Source: Streptomyces antibioticus (GTDB lineage Bacteria; Actinomycetota; Actinomycetes; Streptomycetales; Streptomycetaceae). From it: a DNA stretch of 64,000 bases. The stretch lies in contig NZ_KQ948432.1 of NCBI RefSeq assembly GCF_001514065.1, positions 265,632 to 329,631 of the forward strand. Direction: 5' to 3'. Below are positions 35,764 through 44,768 of the stretch, piece by piece. Made by a program: the position numbers and the translations under genes. Each line of letters begins with the position of its first letter. Positions within the stretch are counted from its first letter, which is position 1. The notes under the pieces are model-generated. The model was given only the letters and a program-made list of their open reading frames with translations. It ran no database searches and was not told the DNA's origin.

Positions 35764-38271
35764 CTACGCCTGTCGCACGCGCAACGCGCGCCCCAGGTCG
35801 TCCAGTTGATCGGCGAGTTTGCGGCGCAACGCCGGGATCGGGTCGGCGTCGCTCAGGCACCGCTCTCCCAGGGCGAGCGTCTGCGCGTCGACGGCGTGGG
35901 CCGGGAAGGCCCAGCGGCCGGCGGCGTCGGCGATGGCGGGGCCGCGGCGGGCGGCGAGGGTGACGGCGTCCTCGAAGAAGCGGGGGACGTACTCGCGGAC
36001 GAGGTCGGCCTGTTCGGGCTGCCAGAAGCCTCGGGCGTTGGCGATGAACAGGTAGTTGGAGAGGTCGTCGCTGCTGAACATCGCCTCCCATGCCTTGGCC
36101 TTGGTGTCGGCGTCGGGCAGGGCGGCGCGGCAGTGGGCGGCGCCTTCCTGGCCGGTGGCGGAGGGGTCGCCGGCGAGTTCGGCGGCGATGGCGGCCTCGT
36201 CGGTGGCGCCGAGGACGGCGAGCCGGGCGAGGACGCGCCAGCGCAGTTCGGGGTCGAGTTCGGGGCCGCCGGGGACGGTGCCGTCGGCGAGCCAGGCGGC
36301 GATGGTGTCGGGGTGGGCGGCGACGTCGATGAAGTGGCGTACGGCGATGAGGCGCAGGCCGGGGTTGTCGCCGTCCTCGGTGCGGCGGATGAGGTCGCGG
36401 CACAGGCTGCTGAGCGTGGCGAGGGCGGCGGGGCGTTCCTCGGGGGTGGCGTAGCGGTCGGCGACCTGGACGGAGGCGAAGGCGAGGACGCCCTGGACGA
36501 GGGCGAGGTCGGTCTCGTACGGGAGGTGGGCGCGGGCCGCCTCCAGGTAGGCGGTGGGCGGGAGTTCGCCGTCGCGGACGGCGTCGCGCAGGGCGTTCCA
36601 GACGACCGCGCGGGTGAGCGGCGAGGGCAGTCCGGACAGGCTCTCGGTGACCGTCTTGAAGGACCCGGTGTCGAAGCGGACCTTGGCGTAGGTGAGGTCG
36701 TCGTCGTTGAGGAGCAGCAGGGCGGGGCGCTTGCCGATGGGCAGTGGGCCGTCGGTCTGCGGGACGTCGAGGTCGAGGCGTTCGCGCAGGACGAGGTGGC
36801 GCCCTTCGTCGGCTGGATTGTCGGCCAAGGCCCGGTCGTAGAGGCCGACGGCGATGCGGTGGGGGCGGCTGCCGTCGTGTTCGACGTGGAGGGTGTACGT
36901 GCCTTCGTCGCCTGGGGTGATCACGGGCCTCAGGGTGTCGACGCCGGTGGTGCGCAGCCACGTCTCGGCCCAGGCGTGGACGTCGCGTTCGGTGACGCTC
37001 GCGAGGGAGTCGATGAAGTCGGCGAGGGTGGCGTTGGCGAACTTGTGGCGGGCGAAGTGGGTGTTGATGCCGGCGAGGAAGTCCTTCTCGCCGAGCCAGG
37101 TGACCAGTTGCCGTAGTGCGGAGGCGCCCTTGGCGTAGGAGATGCCGTCGAAGTTGAGCATCGCGGAGGCGGTGTCCGGGACGAGCTCGGGGTCGGGGGC
37201 GACGGGGTGGGTGGAGGGGCGCTGGTCGGCGTCGTAGCCCCAGGCCTTGCGGACGACGCCGAAGTCGGTCCAGGTGTCGGTGAAGCGGGTCGCTTCGGTG
37301 AGGGTCTGGTAGCCCATGTACTCGGCGAAGGACTCGTTGAGCCAGATGTCGTCCCACCAGCGCAGGGTGACGAGGTCGCCGAACCACATGTGGGCCATCT
37401 CGTGGGCGATGACCATGGCGCGGGTCTGGCGTTCGGTGTCGGTGACGGCGGAGCGGTAGACGAACTCGTCGCGGAAGGTGACGAGTCCGGGGTTCTCCAT
37501 GGCGCCGGCGTTGAACTCGGGGACGAACGCCTGGTCGTAGGAGTCGAAGGGGTAGGGCTCCTCGAACTTCTCGTGGTAGCGGTCGTAGCACTGCTTGGTG
37601 ATCGTGAGGAGTTCGTCGGCGTCCGCGTCGAGGTGGGGGGCGAGCGAGCGGCGGCAGTGGAGGGCGAAGGGCAGGCCGCGGTGTTCGGTGCGGACGGAGT
37701 GCCAGGGGCCGGCGGCGACGGCGACGAGGTAGGTGGAGATGAGGGGGGTGGGGGCGGCCTGCCAGCGGCCGTCGCCGAGGGCGGTGGTGATGCCGTTGGC
37801 GAGGAACGTCCAGTTGTCGGGGACGGTCGCGGTGATCTCGAAGACGGCCTTGAGGTCGGGCTGGTCGAAGACGGGGAAGACGCGTTGGGCGTCGTCCATG
37901 CACAGGTTGGAGTAGAGGTAGGTCTCACCGTCGGTGGGGTCGGTGAAGCGGTGCATGCCCTCGCCGGTGCGGGAGTAGCGCATGCTCGCGTCGACGGTCA
38001 GTTCGTGGTCGCCGGCGGTGAGGTTCTTCAGGGGGAGGCGGTTGCCGTCGAGGGTCTCGGGGTCGAGGGGCTGTCCGTCGAGGGTGACGGAGCGCAGTTC
38101 GGCGGGCTTGACCTCGACGAAGGTGTCCGCGTCCGTGCGCGCGGTGAAGCGGATGACGGTCTTCGAGTCGAAGGTGTCGTCGCCGGTGGTGAGATCGAGG
38201 TCGATCGTGTACCGGTGGACGTCGAGGAGGGTGGCACGGGTCTGCGCTTCGTCGCGCGTCAGTACGGACAT
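35764..38271 (-). CDS. pepN: aminopeptidase N (M1 family zinc peptidase)
   Basis: Removes N-terminal residues from peptides in the cytoplasm. 835 residues, normal for actinobacterial PepN. The substrate-binding motif GAMEN is at 256-260, the zinc site HEMAH at 290-294 with the third ligand Glu 313 in NESFAEY, and the C-terminal ERAP1-like helical domain follows from about 500. ATG 38271 (MSVLTRDEAQTRA) is the start that agrees with the family; an ATG three codons upstream is possible. The receiver-domain gene lies 56 bp upstream on the same strand. Confidence 0.95.
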   Translation of the reverse strand: MSVLTRDEAQTRATLLDVHRYTIDLDLTTGDDTFDSKTVIRFTARTDADTFVEVKPAELRSVTLDGQPLDPETLDGNRLPLKNLTAGDHELTVDASMRYSRTGEGMHRFTDPTDGETYLYSNLCMDDAQRVFPVFDQPDLKAVFEITATVPDNWTFLANGITTALGDGRWQAAPTPLISTYLVAVAAGPWHSVRTEHRGLPFALHCRRSLAPHLDADADELLTITKQCYDRYHEKFEEPYPFDSYDQAFVPEFNAGAMENPGLVTFRDEFVYRSAVTDTERQTRAMVIAHEMAHMWFGDLVTLRWWDDIWLNESFAEYMGYQTLTEATRFTDTWTDFGVVRKAWGYDADQRPSTHPVAPDPELVPDTASAMLNFDGISYAKGASALRQLVTWLGEKDFLAGINTHFARHKFANATLADFIDSLASVTERDVHAWAETWLRTTGVDTLRPVITPGDEGTYTLHVEHDGSRPHRIAVGLYDRALADNPADEGRHLVLRERLDLDVPQTDGPLPIGKRPALLLLNDDDLTYAKVRFDTGSFKTVTESLSGLPSPLTRAVVWNALRDAVRDGELPPTAYLEAARAHLPYETDLALVQGVLAFASVQVADRYATPEERPAALATLSSLCRDLIRRTEDGDNPGLRLIAVRHFIDVAAHPDTIAAWLADGTVPGGPELDPELRWRVLARLAVLGATDEAAIAAELAGDPSATGQEGAAHCRAALPDADTKAKAWEAMFSSDDLSNYLFIANARGFWQPEQADLVREYVPRFFEDAVTLAARRGPAIADAAGRWAFPAHAVDAQTLALGERCLSDADPIPALRRKLADQLDDLGRALRVRQA

Positions 38272-38327
38272 GCACGACATGCTGCCTGATGGCGGGGTCG
38301 CGGCACAGGGGCGGATCGGTACGCGGC

Positions 38328-38876
38328 CTATGTCCGGTCCTGTTCGAGACTGTCGGTGTGCGCCCCTTGTGCGCGGACGGGGACGCGGGGGTCCGGGTGG
38401 GGCAGGGCGGGGCGGGAGGGGCGGCCGGGGGGTTCGGGGCCGTCCTTGACGAGGGCGCGCAGGGCGCGGTTCTCCTCTTCGAGGGCGAGCCGGCGGCGGT
38501 GGGTGTCGTAGAGGTAGCGGACCTTGGTGCGCAGGGCCCAGGGGTCGATGGGTTTCATGATGAGGTCGGCGACGCCGAGGCCGAAGGCGGTGGCCATGAG
38601 TTCCTGGTCGAGGCCGAAGCCGGTGAGCAGGACGACGGGGATGTGCTGGGTCTGTTCGACGCGGCGCATGTAGCGGACGACATCGAGGCCGCTGACGCCG
38701 GGCATGCGGACGTCGAGGAGGAGCAGGCCGACCTGGCCGCGGAGGACCTGCTTGAGGGCCTCGTCGCCGCTGGTGGCCCTGCCGAGCCGGTACCCCAGCG
38801 GGGCGAGGGCGCTCTCCAGCGCGTACAACGTGTCCTCGTGGTCGTCGACGATGAGGATCTTGGCATCCGACGGCAT
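38328..38876 (-). CDS. orphan single-receiver response regulator
   Basis: 182 residues. A CheY-like receiver (about 1-120) has KILIVDDHEDTLYALES, phosphoacceptor Asp in LLLLDVRMPGVSG, Thr in VVLLTGFG and Lys in LIMKPIDPW. Then a helical, probably coiled-coil stretch (LYDTHRRRLALEEENRALRALV) and a Pro/Arg-rich tail follow. There is no DNA-binding or enzymatic output domain and no kinase nearby. It probably acts by protein-protein contact, or as the receiver partner of a hybrid or PP2C system elsewhere. ATG 38876 follows GGGAGGGA. Confidence 0.85.
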   Translation of the reverse strand: MPSDAKILIVDDHEDTLYALESALAPLGYRLGRATSGDEALKQVLRGQVGLLLLDVRMPGVSGLDVVRYMRRVEQTQHIPVVLLTGFGLDQELMATAFGLGVADLIMKPIDPWALRTKVRYLYDTHRRRLALEEENRALRALVKDGPEPPGRPSRPALPHPDPRVPVRAQGAHTDSLEQDRT

Positions 38877-39016
38877 GGCCCGACGTCCCTCCCGCATGGG
38901 ACAACCAGCTTATGTCCGAGGCGCTGACCGTGCGTGCCCGCCGGCTGACAAGGCGTGCACAGCGCAGCATGCCCCCGCGGGAGGTGTCCTGTCACGCCCT
39001 GGGGCGTCCGGCGAGG

Positions 39017-39367
39017 TCAGTTCGCTGTGGGCGTGGCGCCGTTGGCGGCGGTGTCGGCGATGCGCTCGTGGTGGCGGATCACCTCGGCGATGATGAAGTT
39101 CAGGAACTTCTCGGCGAAGGCCGGGTCGAGTTTGGCGTTCTCGGCGAGGCTGCGCAGCCGTTCGATCTGGCGGGACTCGCGGGCCGGGTCGGCGGGCGGG
39201 AGCTGGTGCCTGGCCTTGAGGAGGCCGACCTGCTGGGTGGCTTTGAAGCGTTCGGCGAGCATGTGGACGACGGCCGCGTCGATGTTGTCGATGCTGTCGC
39301 GCAACCGGGCGAGCTCCTCGCGCACGGCGGGGTCGACGTCACCGGTACCGGGGTTGCTGGTGGTCAT
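39017..39367 (-). CDS. chorismate mutase (AroQ type)
   Basis: Converts chorismate to prephenate on the way to phenylalanine and tyrosine. 116 residues forming the three-helix AroQ fold: REELARLRDSIDNIDAAVVHMLAERFKATQQVGLLKA carries the usual Arg, Asp and Lys pattern, followed by RESRQIERLRSLAENAKLDPAFAEKFLNFIIAEVIRHH. No signal peptide, so cytoplasmic. It lies 11 bp downstream of the AraC-type regulator gene and is probably co-transcribed with it, though a functional link is not obvious. Confidence 0.92.
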   Translation of the reverse strand: MTTSNPGTGDVDPAVREELARLRDSIDNIDAAVVHMLAERFKATQQVGLLKARHQLPPADPARESRQIERLRSLAENAKLDPAFAEKFLNFIIAEVIRHHERIADTAANGATPTAN

Positions 39368-39378
39368 GAGCGTCCACC

Positions 39379-40272
39379 CTACGGTGCCCGGGTACCGGGG
39401 ATGATCGGCGGATCCTCGGGATCGGGTACCTGGTCGCTCCAGCCGCCGGGGACGACGCGGCTCTGCCGGGCGCGGAAGCGGACGGGCGGGGTGCCGACGC
39501 GGCGGGTGAAGAGGCGGGAGAAGTAGGCGGGGTCGTCGTAGCCGACGCGGCGGGCGACGGCGGCGACGGGGAGTTCGGTGCTGGCGAGGAGTTCCTTGGC
39601 GCGGCCGAGGCGGATGCCGAGGAGGTAGTCCTTGGGGCTGCATCCGGCGCCGCGGCGGACGGCGGTGCGCAGTTCGGCGAGGGTCATGCCGTGCCGGGCG
39701 GCGTGGTCGGCGACGGACAGGGGCAGGCAGGCGTCCCGGGCGAGGGCCTTGAGGAGCTGTTCGCCGTCGGGGGTGAGGTCGGCGCGGGCGCGGCGCAGGG
39801 CGACGAGGAGTTCGTGGACGGCGGCGCCGGTCTCGACCTCCAGGAGGGGGTTGTCGCGGCGGGCGGCGCGGGCCATGCGGCCGATGACGGCGCGGGGTGC
39901 GGAGGCGTCGGAGAGGGGCACGACGGGGCGGTCGGGTTCGATGTAGCCGAGTTCGGTGTAGGAGGCGGTGGCGGGCCCGGTGAAGTCGACGAAGCCCTCG
40001 TCCCAGCCGGTGCCGGGGTCGGGTGCGTAGTGGTGCGGGGTGCCGGGGGTGAGCCAGAGCAGGGCGGGTGCGGTGATGGTCGTACGGTGTCCGTCGGTGT
40101 GGTCGTACCAGCCGTGGCCGGTGCTGATGACGACGGCGACGTGGTGGTCGAGGACGCGGGGGCCGACGGTGGGCAGGGTGCCGTGCTGGAGGCCGACGCC
40201 GAGGCAGACCAGGCCGAGGCGGTGGTGGGCGGGGCCGGGGGTGAAGAACCGCATCCAGGTCTGGTACGTCAA
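39379..40272 (-). CDS. AraC-family transcriptional regulator
   Basis: 297 residues. An N-terminal cupin-like effector domain (VLDHHVAVVISTGHGWYDHTDG, LLWLTPGTPHHY) is followed by a C-terminal pair of HTH motifs (ADHAARHGMTLAELRTAVRRGAG; VAAVARRVGYDDPAYFSRLFTRRVGTPPVRFR). I chose TTG 40272 because GGAGGGAG lies about 7 bases upstream; ATG 40254 is an alternative. It is divergent from the GH35 gene with four 22-bp repeats between them, so it probably controls that gene in response to a galactoside or related sugar. The ligand is inferred from context. Confidence 0.88.
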   Translation of the reverse strand: MTYQTWMRFFTPGPAHHRLGLVCLGVGLQHGTLPTVGPRVLDHHVAVVISTGHGWYDHTDGHRTTITAPALLWLTPGTPHHYAPDPGTGWDEGFVDFTGPATASYTELGYIEPDRPVVPLSDASAPRAVIGRMARAARRDNPLLEVETGAAVHELLVALRRARADLTPDGEQLLKALARDACLPLSVADHAARHGMTLAELRTAVRRGAGCSPKDYLLGIRLGRAKELLASTELPVAAVARRVGYDDPAYFSRLFTRRVGTPPVRFRARQSRVVPGGWSDQVPDPEDPPIIPGTRAP

Positions 40273-40287
40273 CGGGTCTCTCCCTCC

Positions 40288-40375
40288 GGTCCACGTCCCG
40301 CAGATCTTCGGCCCCGGTCCCGCAGATGTTCGGTCCACGTCCCGCAGATCTTCGGTCCAAGTCCCGTCGATCTTT
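40288..40375. promoter_or_regulatory. array of four 22-bp tandem repeats, probable AraC-regulator operators
   Basis: Units at 40288-40309, 40310-40331, 40332-40353 and 40354-40375. Units 1 and 3 are identical (start GGTCCACGTC, end CAGATCTTC), and units 2 and 4 differ at a few positions. The 22-bp period is two helical turns, so all copies face the same side of the DNA. A GTCCATGGAC palindrome follows at 40377-40386. Confidence 0.75.
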
Positions 40376-40417
40376 GTCCATGGACGGTGATCGACACCAG
40401 GGGTGAGGGTGGGGGGC

Positions 40418-42151
40418 ATGAGCGAGTTCACGGTGGGGGACGCGGAGTTTCTGCTGGACGGACGGCCGGTGCGGCTGCTGTCCGGTGCGCTGCACTACTT
40501 CCGGGTGCACGAGGCGCAGTGGGGGCACCGGCTGGCGATGCTGCGGGCGCTGGGCCTGAACTGTGTGGAGACGTACGTGCCGTGGAATCTGCACGAGCCG
40601 CGGCCGGGGGTGTACGAGGACGTGGCGGCCCTGGGCCGCTTCCTGGACGCGGCGCAGGAGGCGGGTCTGTGGGCGATCGTGCGCCCCGGCCCGTACATCT
40701 GCGCCGAGTGGGAGAACGGCGGGCTGCCGCACTGGCTGGCGGGGCGGGCGCGGACGAGCGACGCGGTGTATCTGCGGCAGGTGGAGCGGTGGTTCGGCCG
40801 GCTGCTGCCCGAGGTGGTGTCGCGGCAGATCGGCCGGGGCGGTCCGGTGCTCATGGTGCAGGTGGAGAACGAGTACGGCAGCTACGGCTCGGACGCGGCG
40901 TATCTGCGGTGGCTGGCCTCGACGATCCGCGCGGCCGGTGTCACGGTTCCGCTGTTCACCTCGGACGGCCCCGAGGACCACATGCTGACCGGCGGCTCGG
41001 TGCCCGGGGTGCTGGCCACGGTCAACTTCGGCTCCCAGGCCCGCGAGGCCTTCGAGTCCCTGCGCCGGCATCGCGCCGAAGGGCCGCTGATGTGCATGGA
41101 GTTCTGGTGCGGCTGGTTCGACCATTGGGGCGCCGGTCATGTCGTACGGGATCCGGCGGACGCGGCGGCGGCGCTGCGGGAGATCCTGGAGTGCGGTGCG
41201 TCGGTGAACCTGTACATGGCGCACGGCGGGACGAGCTTCGCGGGCTGGGCGGGGGCGAACCGGGGCGGCGGTGATCTGCACGACGGGGTGCTGGAGCCGG
41301 ATGTGACGTCGTACGACTACGACGCCCCGATCGACGAGTTCGGGCACCCGACGGAGAAGTTCTGGCGTTTCCGTGAGGTTCTGGCCGAGTACGCGGACGG
41401 TCCGCTGCCCGCACTTCCGCCACTGCCGCCGCAGTTGGCGGAGGGAGCGGAGGTGGCGCTCACGGGGTGGGCGCCCTTGGCGGACGTGCTGGAGGCGCGG
41501 GGCGGGCCGGTCGTCGCCTCCCCCGTCCCGCCGACCTTCGAGGAACTGGACGTGGACCGGGGGCTGGTGCGCTACGAGGTGACGGTGCCGGGGCCTCGGC
41601 AGCCGTACCCGTTCCTGGCGCGCGGACTGCGCGATCTGGCGGTGGTGTACGTCGACGGGGAGCGGGCCGGGGTGCTGACGGAGGCGGACGGGCGGCTGAA
41701 GGAGCCGGTCGCCGGGCACGCGCGCGTGGAACTGTGGGTGGAGTCGCTGGGGCGGGTCAACTACGGGCCGCGCACCGGGGAGGCCAAGGGGATCACCGGC
41801 GGGCTGCTGCACGAGCGGCAGTATCTGCACGGGGTACGCGCGCGTGGGCTGCGACTGGACGCGTTGGACGACGTCGAGGACGTACGGCTGCGGGCGCTTC
41901 CCGAGGACGGCGCCCCCGGCCTCTACCGGGGGACGTTCGATGTGCGCGGCGCCGGGGACGCGCTGCTGGAACTGCCGGGCTGGACCCGCGGCTTCGTGTG
42001 GATCAACGGTTTCAACCTGGGCCGGTACTGGTCCGTGGGCCCGCAGCGGTCGCTGTACGTGCCCGGCCCGCTACTGCGGGAAGGGGTGAACGACGTGTGG
42101 GTGCTTGAGCTGGAGCGGGCGGCTTCGGTGCCGTACGTCCGCAGCCGATGA
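40418..42151 (+). CDS. GH35 beta-galactosidase
   Basis: Hydrolyses terminal beta-galactosides. 577 residues, no signal peptide, so cytoplasmic. LLSGALHYFRVHEAQW opens the TIM barrel, and VPWNLHEPRPGVYEF-like sequence follows. The acid/base Glu (about 152) is in VQVENEYGSYG and the nucleophile Glu (about 228) in CMEFWCGWFDHWG. The C-terminal beta domains end with TRGFVWINGFNLGRYWSVGPQ, the usual GH35 terminus. ATG 40418 follows a G-rich GGGTGGGGGG. Divergent from the AraC regulator, with an operator array between. Confidence 0.93.
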   Translation: MSEFTVGDAEFLLDGRPVRLLSGALHYFRVHEAQWGHRLAMLRALGLNCVETYVPWNLHEPRPGVYEDVAALGRFLDAAQEAGLWAIVRPGPYICAEWENGGLPHWLAGRARTSDAVYLRQVERWFGRLLPEVVSRQIGRGGPVLMVQVENEYGSYGSDAAYLRWLASTIRAAGVTVPLFTSDGPEDHMLTGGSVPGVLATVNFGSQAREAFESLRRHRAEGPLMCMEFWCGWFDHWGAGHVVRDPADAAAALREILECGASVNLYMAHGGTSFAGWAGANRGGGDLHDGVLEPDVTSYDYDAPIDEFGHPTEKFWRFREVLAEYADGPLPALPPLPPQLAEGAEVALTGWAPLADVLEARGGPVVASPVPPTFEELDVDRGLVRYEVTVPGPRQPYPFLARGLRDLAVVYVDGERAGVLTEADGRLKEPVAGHARVELWVESLGRVNYGPRTGEAKGITGGLLHERQYLHGVRARGLRLDALDDVEDVRLRALPEDGAPGLYRGTFDVRGAGDALLELPGWTRGFVWINGFNLGRYWSVGPQRSLYVPGPLLREGVNDVWVLELERAASVPYVRSR

Positions 42152-42196
42152 GCTCGTAGAGTGGAAACGGGTTCTCGGCGTCTTGGGGGTACGGTC

Positions 42197-43078
42197 GTGG
42201 CGAACGACGGACCGGTCGAGCACGGGTATCCGCATCTGGAGACGGTGCGGGCCTCGATCACCGCGCTGTGGAAACGGCTGTCGTACGACACCGTCCAGAC
42301 CTTCGCGACCAGTGTGGCCCCGGCGGACGTGGCGTTCTGCGACACCGACGATCTCCATCTGGGGGCGCAGCGGGTGGCGCGCGAGATGGTGCGGCACTAC
42401 CGGCTCCCGGATGCGCGGATGATCGTCGGCTTCCGTGACATGACGCATGCGGCGAATGTCGAACTCGCCGCCGGGCCCGAGTACTTCGTCGAACTCAACG
42501 ACCGGTTCCGCACGCATCGGCGGGACATCGGGGCGGCGCTCGCGCACGAGGTGATGCATGTGTATCTGCACCGCCTCGGGCTGTCCTTCCCGGGGACCCG
42601 GGACAACGAGATCCTCACGGACACGGCGGCGACTTACCTGGGTGCCGGGTGGCTGCTCCTTGACGCGTACCGGGAGGACTCCGCGTCCTCGCAGAAGCTC
42701 GGGTATCTGACGCCGGAGGAGTTCGGGTACGTGCTCGCCAAGCGGTCGCTGGTGTTCGGGGAGGACCCGTCGGTGTGGTTCACCAGTCCGCAGGCCTACA
42801 CCGCGTATGTGAAGGGGATGGCGCGGGCGCGGGAGGACGAGCAGCAGCCGCCGCTGACCGCGGCGGGGTGGGCGGGACGGCGGCGGTACGCGCGGGAGCG
42901 GAAGCACGCGGCGACCGCGCCGGCCGGGGTGCCGTACGCGTTCAGTCCGGACGGGGGCGGGCAGCTGCGGGTGTCCTTTCCCTGCCCGACCTGCCATCAG
43001 AAGATCCGGGTGCCGGTGCGGGGGCGGATGCGGGCGCGGTGCGGGGTGTGCCGGACGGTGCTGGAGTGCGACACGTAG
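42197..43078 (+). CDS. putative zinc metallopeptidase with C-terminal zinc ribbon
   Basis: 293 residues. HEVMHVYLHRLGL (117-129) is an HExxH zincin-like motif, and DNEILTDTAATYLGAGWLLL downstream could give the third ligand. The C-terminus, CPTCHQKIRVPVRGRMRARCGVC, is a four-Cys zinc ribbon. No signal peptide or membrane helix. The peptidase-like motif plus the ribbon suggests a nucleic-acid- or protein-associated hydrolase, but I know no characterised member. Start GTG 42197 is preceded by GGGGGT. It lies 45 bp after the GH35 gene on the same strand and may be co-transcribed with it. Confidence 0.7.
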   Translation: MANDGPVEHGYPHLETVRASITALWKRLSYDTVQTFATSVAPADVAFCDTDDLHLGAQRVAREMVRHYRLPDARMIVGFRDMTHAANVELAAGPEYFVELNDRFRTHRRDIGAALAHEVMHVYLHRLGLSFPGTRDNEILTDTAATYLGAGWLLLDAYREDSASSQKLGYLTPEEFGYVLAKRSLVFGEDPSVWFTSPQAYTAYVKGMARAREDEQQPPLTAAGWAGRRRYARERKHAATAPAGVPYAFSPDGGGQLRVSFPCPTCHQKIRVPVRGRMRARCGVCRTVLECDT

Positions 43079-43104
43079 AGGTCCCGGCGGGAAAGCAGGA
43101 GGTC

Positions 43105-44010
43105 CTACGCCCCGTAGACCGCCCCCGGCGACTCGGCGCGCGCGAGCAGCTTCCGTACGGTGTCCCCGACTTCGTCCGGGTCCCAGCGCGCCCCCTTGTC
43201 GGCGCTCGGGCCTGCCCGCCAGCCCTCCATGACGGTGACCCGGCCGCCCTCCGTCTCGAAGACCCGCCCGGTGACGCCCTCGCTCGCCGCCGAGCCCAGC
43301 CAGACCACGAGCGGCGAGACGTTCTCGGGGGCCATCGCGTCGAACCCGGCCGTGGGCGCCGCCATCGTCTCGGCGAAGGTCCGTTCCGTCATCCGGGTCC
43401 GGGCCGCGGGCGCGATCGCGTTCACCTGGACGCCGTAGCGGGCGAGTTCGGCGGCGGCGACCAGCGTCAGCCCGACGATCCCGGCCTTCGCGGCGCTGTA
43501 GTTGCCCTGCCCCAGCGAGCCCAACAGCCCGGCTCCGCTACTGGTGTTGACGATCCGGGCCACCGGCGTACGACCCGCCTTCGCCTCGCTCCTCCAGTGC
43601 GCCGCCGCGTGCTTCAGCGGGAGGAAGTGGCCTTTCAGATGGACCCGCAGCACCGCGTCCCAGTCGTCCTCGTCGAGGTTCACCAGCATCCGGTCGCGCA
43701 GGAAACCGGCGTTGTTGACCAGGGTGTCGAGGCGGCCGTACGTCTCCACGGCGGCCGCGATCAGGCTCCGCGCGCCTTCGGTCGTCGCGATGTCGCCGCC
43801 GTGCGCCACCGCCTCGCCGCCCGCCGCGCGGATCTCCGCCACGACCTGTGCCGCCGGGCTGTCGGCGCCGGGCGTGCCGTCGAGCCCCACGCCGAGGTCG
43901 TTGACCACGACCCGCGCCCCCTGAGCCGCGAACGCCAGCGCATGGGCGCGGCCGAGACCCCGCCCCGCCCCGGTGACGACGACGACCCGGCCGTCGCAGA
44001 TTGCGCTCAT
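43105..44010 (-). CDS. SDR-family dehydrogenase, Rv3548c-like (HIP cluster)
   Basis: 301 residues. NAD(P) motif TGAGRGLGRAHALAFAAQGA, NNAG in LDTLVNNAGFLRDRML, and the catalytic Ser...Tyr-x-x-x-Lys in NTSSGAGLLGSLGQGNYSAAKAG. The VVVNDLGVG start and the long C-terminus resemble 17-beta-HSD4/FabG-type enzymes acting on CoA esters. The position next to a second SDR and divergent from echA20 matches Rv3548c-Rv3549c of the KstR2 regulon. Exact substrate unknown. One base separates it from the upstream SDR stop, so the two are an operon. Confidence 0.85.
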   Translation of the reverse strand: MSAICDGRVVVVTGAGRGLGRAHALAFAAQGARVVVNDLGVGLDGTPGADSPAAQVVAEIRAAGGEAVAHGGDIATTEGARSLIAAAVETYGRLDTLVNNAGFLRDRMLVNLDEDDWDAVLRVHLKGHFLPLKHAAAHWRSEAKAGRTPVARIVNTSSGAGLLGSLGQGNYSAAKAGIVGLTLVAAAELARYGVQVNAIAPAARTRMTERTFAETMAAPTAGFDAMAPENVSPLVVWLGSAASEGVTGRVFETEGGRVTVMEGWRAGPSADKGARWDPDEVGDTVRKLLARAESPGAVYGA

Positions 44011-44011
44011 C

Positions 44012-44752
44012 TCACGTCTCCTTGTTGGCAGTTGCGGCGTCCAGGAACAGCGGCCGCTCCCCGCCTCCGTGCACCAGGAGCGAGGCCCCGCTGAGGTACG
44101 CGGCGGCGTCCGAGGCGAGGAACACGGCTGCGGCGCCGACGTCGGACGGCTCGGCCAGGCGCCCGAGCGGGACGGTGCGCGCGACGGCGTCGACCGCCTG
44201 CTCGTCGCCGTAGTGCAGGTGGGCGAGTTCGGTGCGGACCATGCCGACGACCAGGGTGTTGACCCGGACGTCCGGCGCCCACTCCACCGCCATCGAGCGG
44301 GCGAGGTTCTCCAGCCCGGCCTTCGCCGCCCCGTACGCGGCCGATCCGGGCGAGGGGCGGCTGCCGCTGACGCTGCCGACCATGACGACGGAGCCCTTCG
44401 CGCGCCGGAGATGGTCGTGGGCGGCGAGGGAAACGGTCAGCGGGGCCAGGAGGTTGAGCTCGATCACGCGCGCGTGCCGTGCCGCGTCCGCGTCGGCGAG
44501 CAGCCGGTAGGGACCGCCGCCCGCGTTGTTGACGAGCACGTCGACGCGGGGCAGGGCGGCGAAGAAGGCGTGCACGGCGTCGTGGTCTCGGACGTCGAGG
44601 AGCTTGAACTCCGCGCCCCTGGGCGGGACTTCGGGTGGTCGGCGGGCGCAGATCACGACCTCGGCGCCCGCCTCCGCCAAGGAGCGCGCGATCCCGGCGC
44701 CCACGCCCCGGGTTCCTCCCGTGACGACGGCGACCCTCCCCTTCAGCTCCAT
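44012..44752 (-). CDS. SDR-family dehydrogenase, Rv3549c-like (HIP cluster)
   Basis: 246 residues of classical SDR type. VTGGTRGVGAGIARSLAEAGAEVVICARR, VDVLVNNAGGGPYRLL, and the catalytic pair GSVSGSRPSPGSAAYGAAKAG, then a C-terminal SGASLLVHGGGE. First gene of a two-gene minus-strand operon, starting 17 bp from a KstR2-type operator shared with echA20. By position it corresponds to Rv3549c. The substrate is probably a CoA thioester from steroid ring C/D breakdown, an inference from context. Confidence 0.85.
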   Translation of the reverse strand: MELKGRVAVVTGGTRGVGAGIARSLAEAGAEVVICARRPPEVPPRGAEFKLLDVRDHDAVHAFFAALPRVDVLVNNAGGGPYRLLADADAARHARVIELNLLAPLTVSLAAHDHLRRAKGSVVMVGSVSGSRPSPGSAAYGAAKAGLENLARSMAVEWAPDVRVNTLVVGMVRTELAHLHYGDEQAVDAVARTVPLGRLAEPSDVGAAAVFLASDAAAYLSGASLLVHGGGERPLFLDAATANKET

Positions 44753-44768
44753 TCGCCGCTACCCTCCA

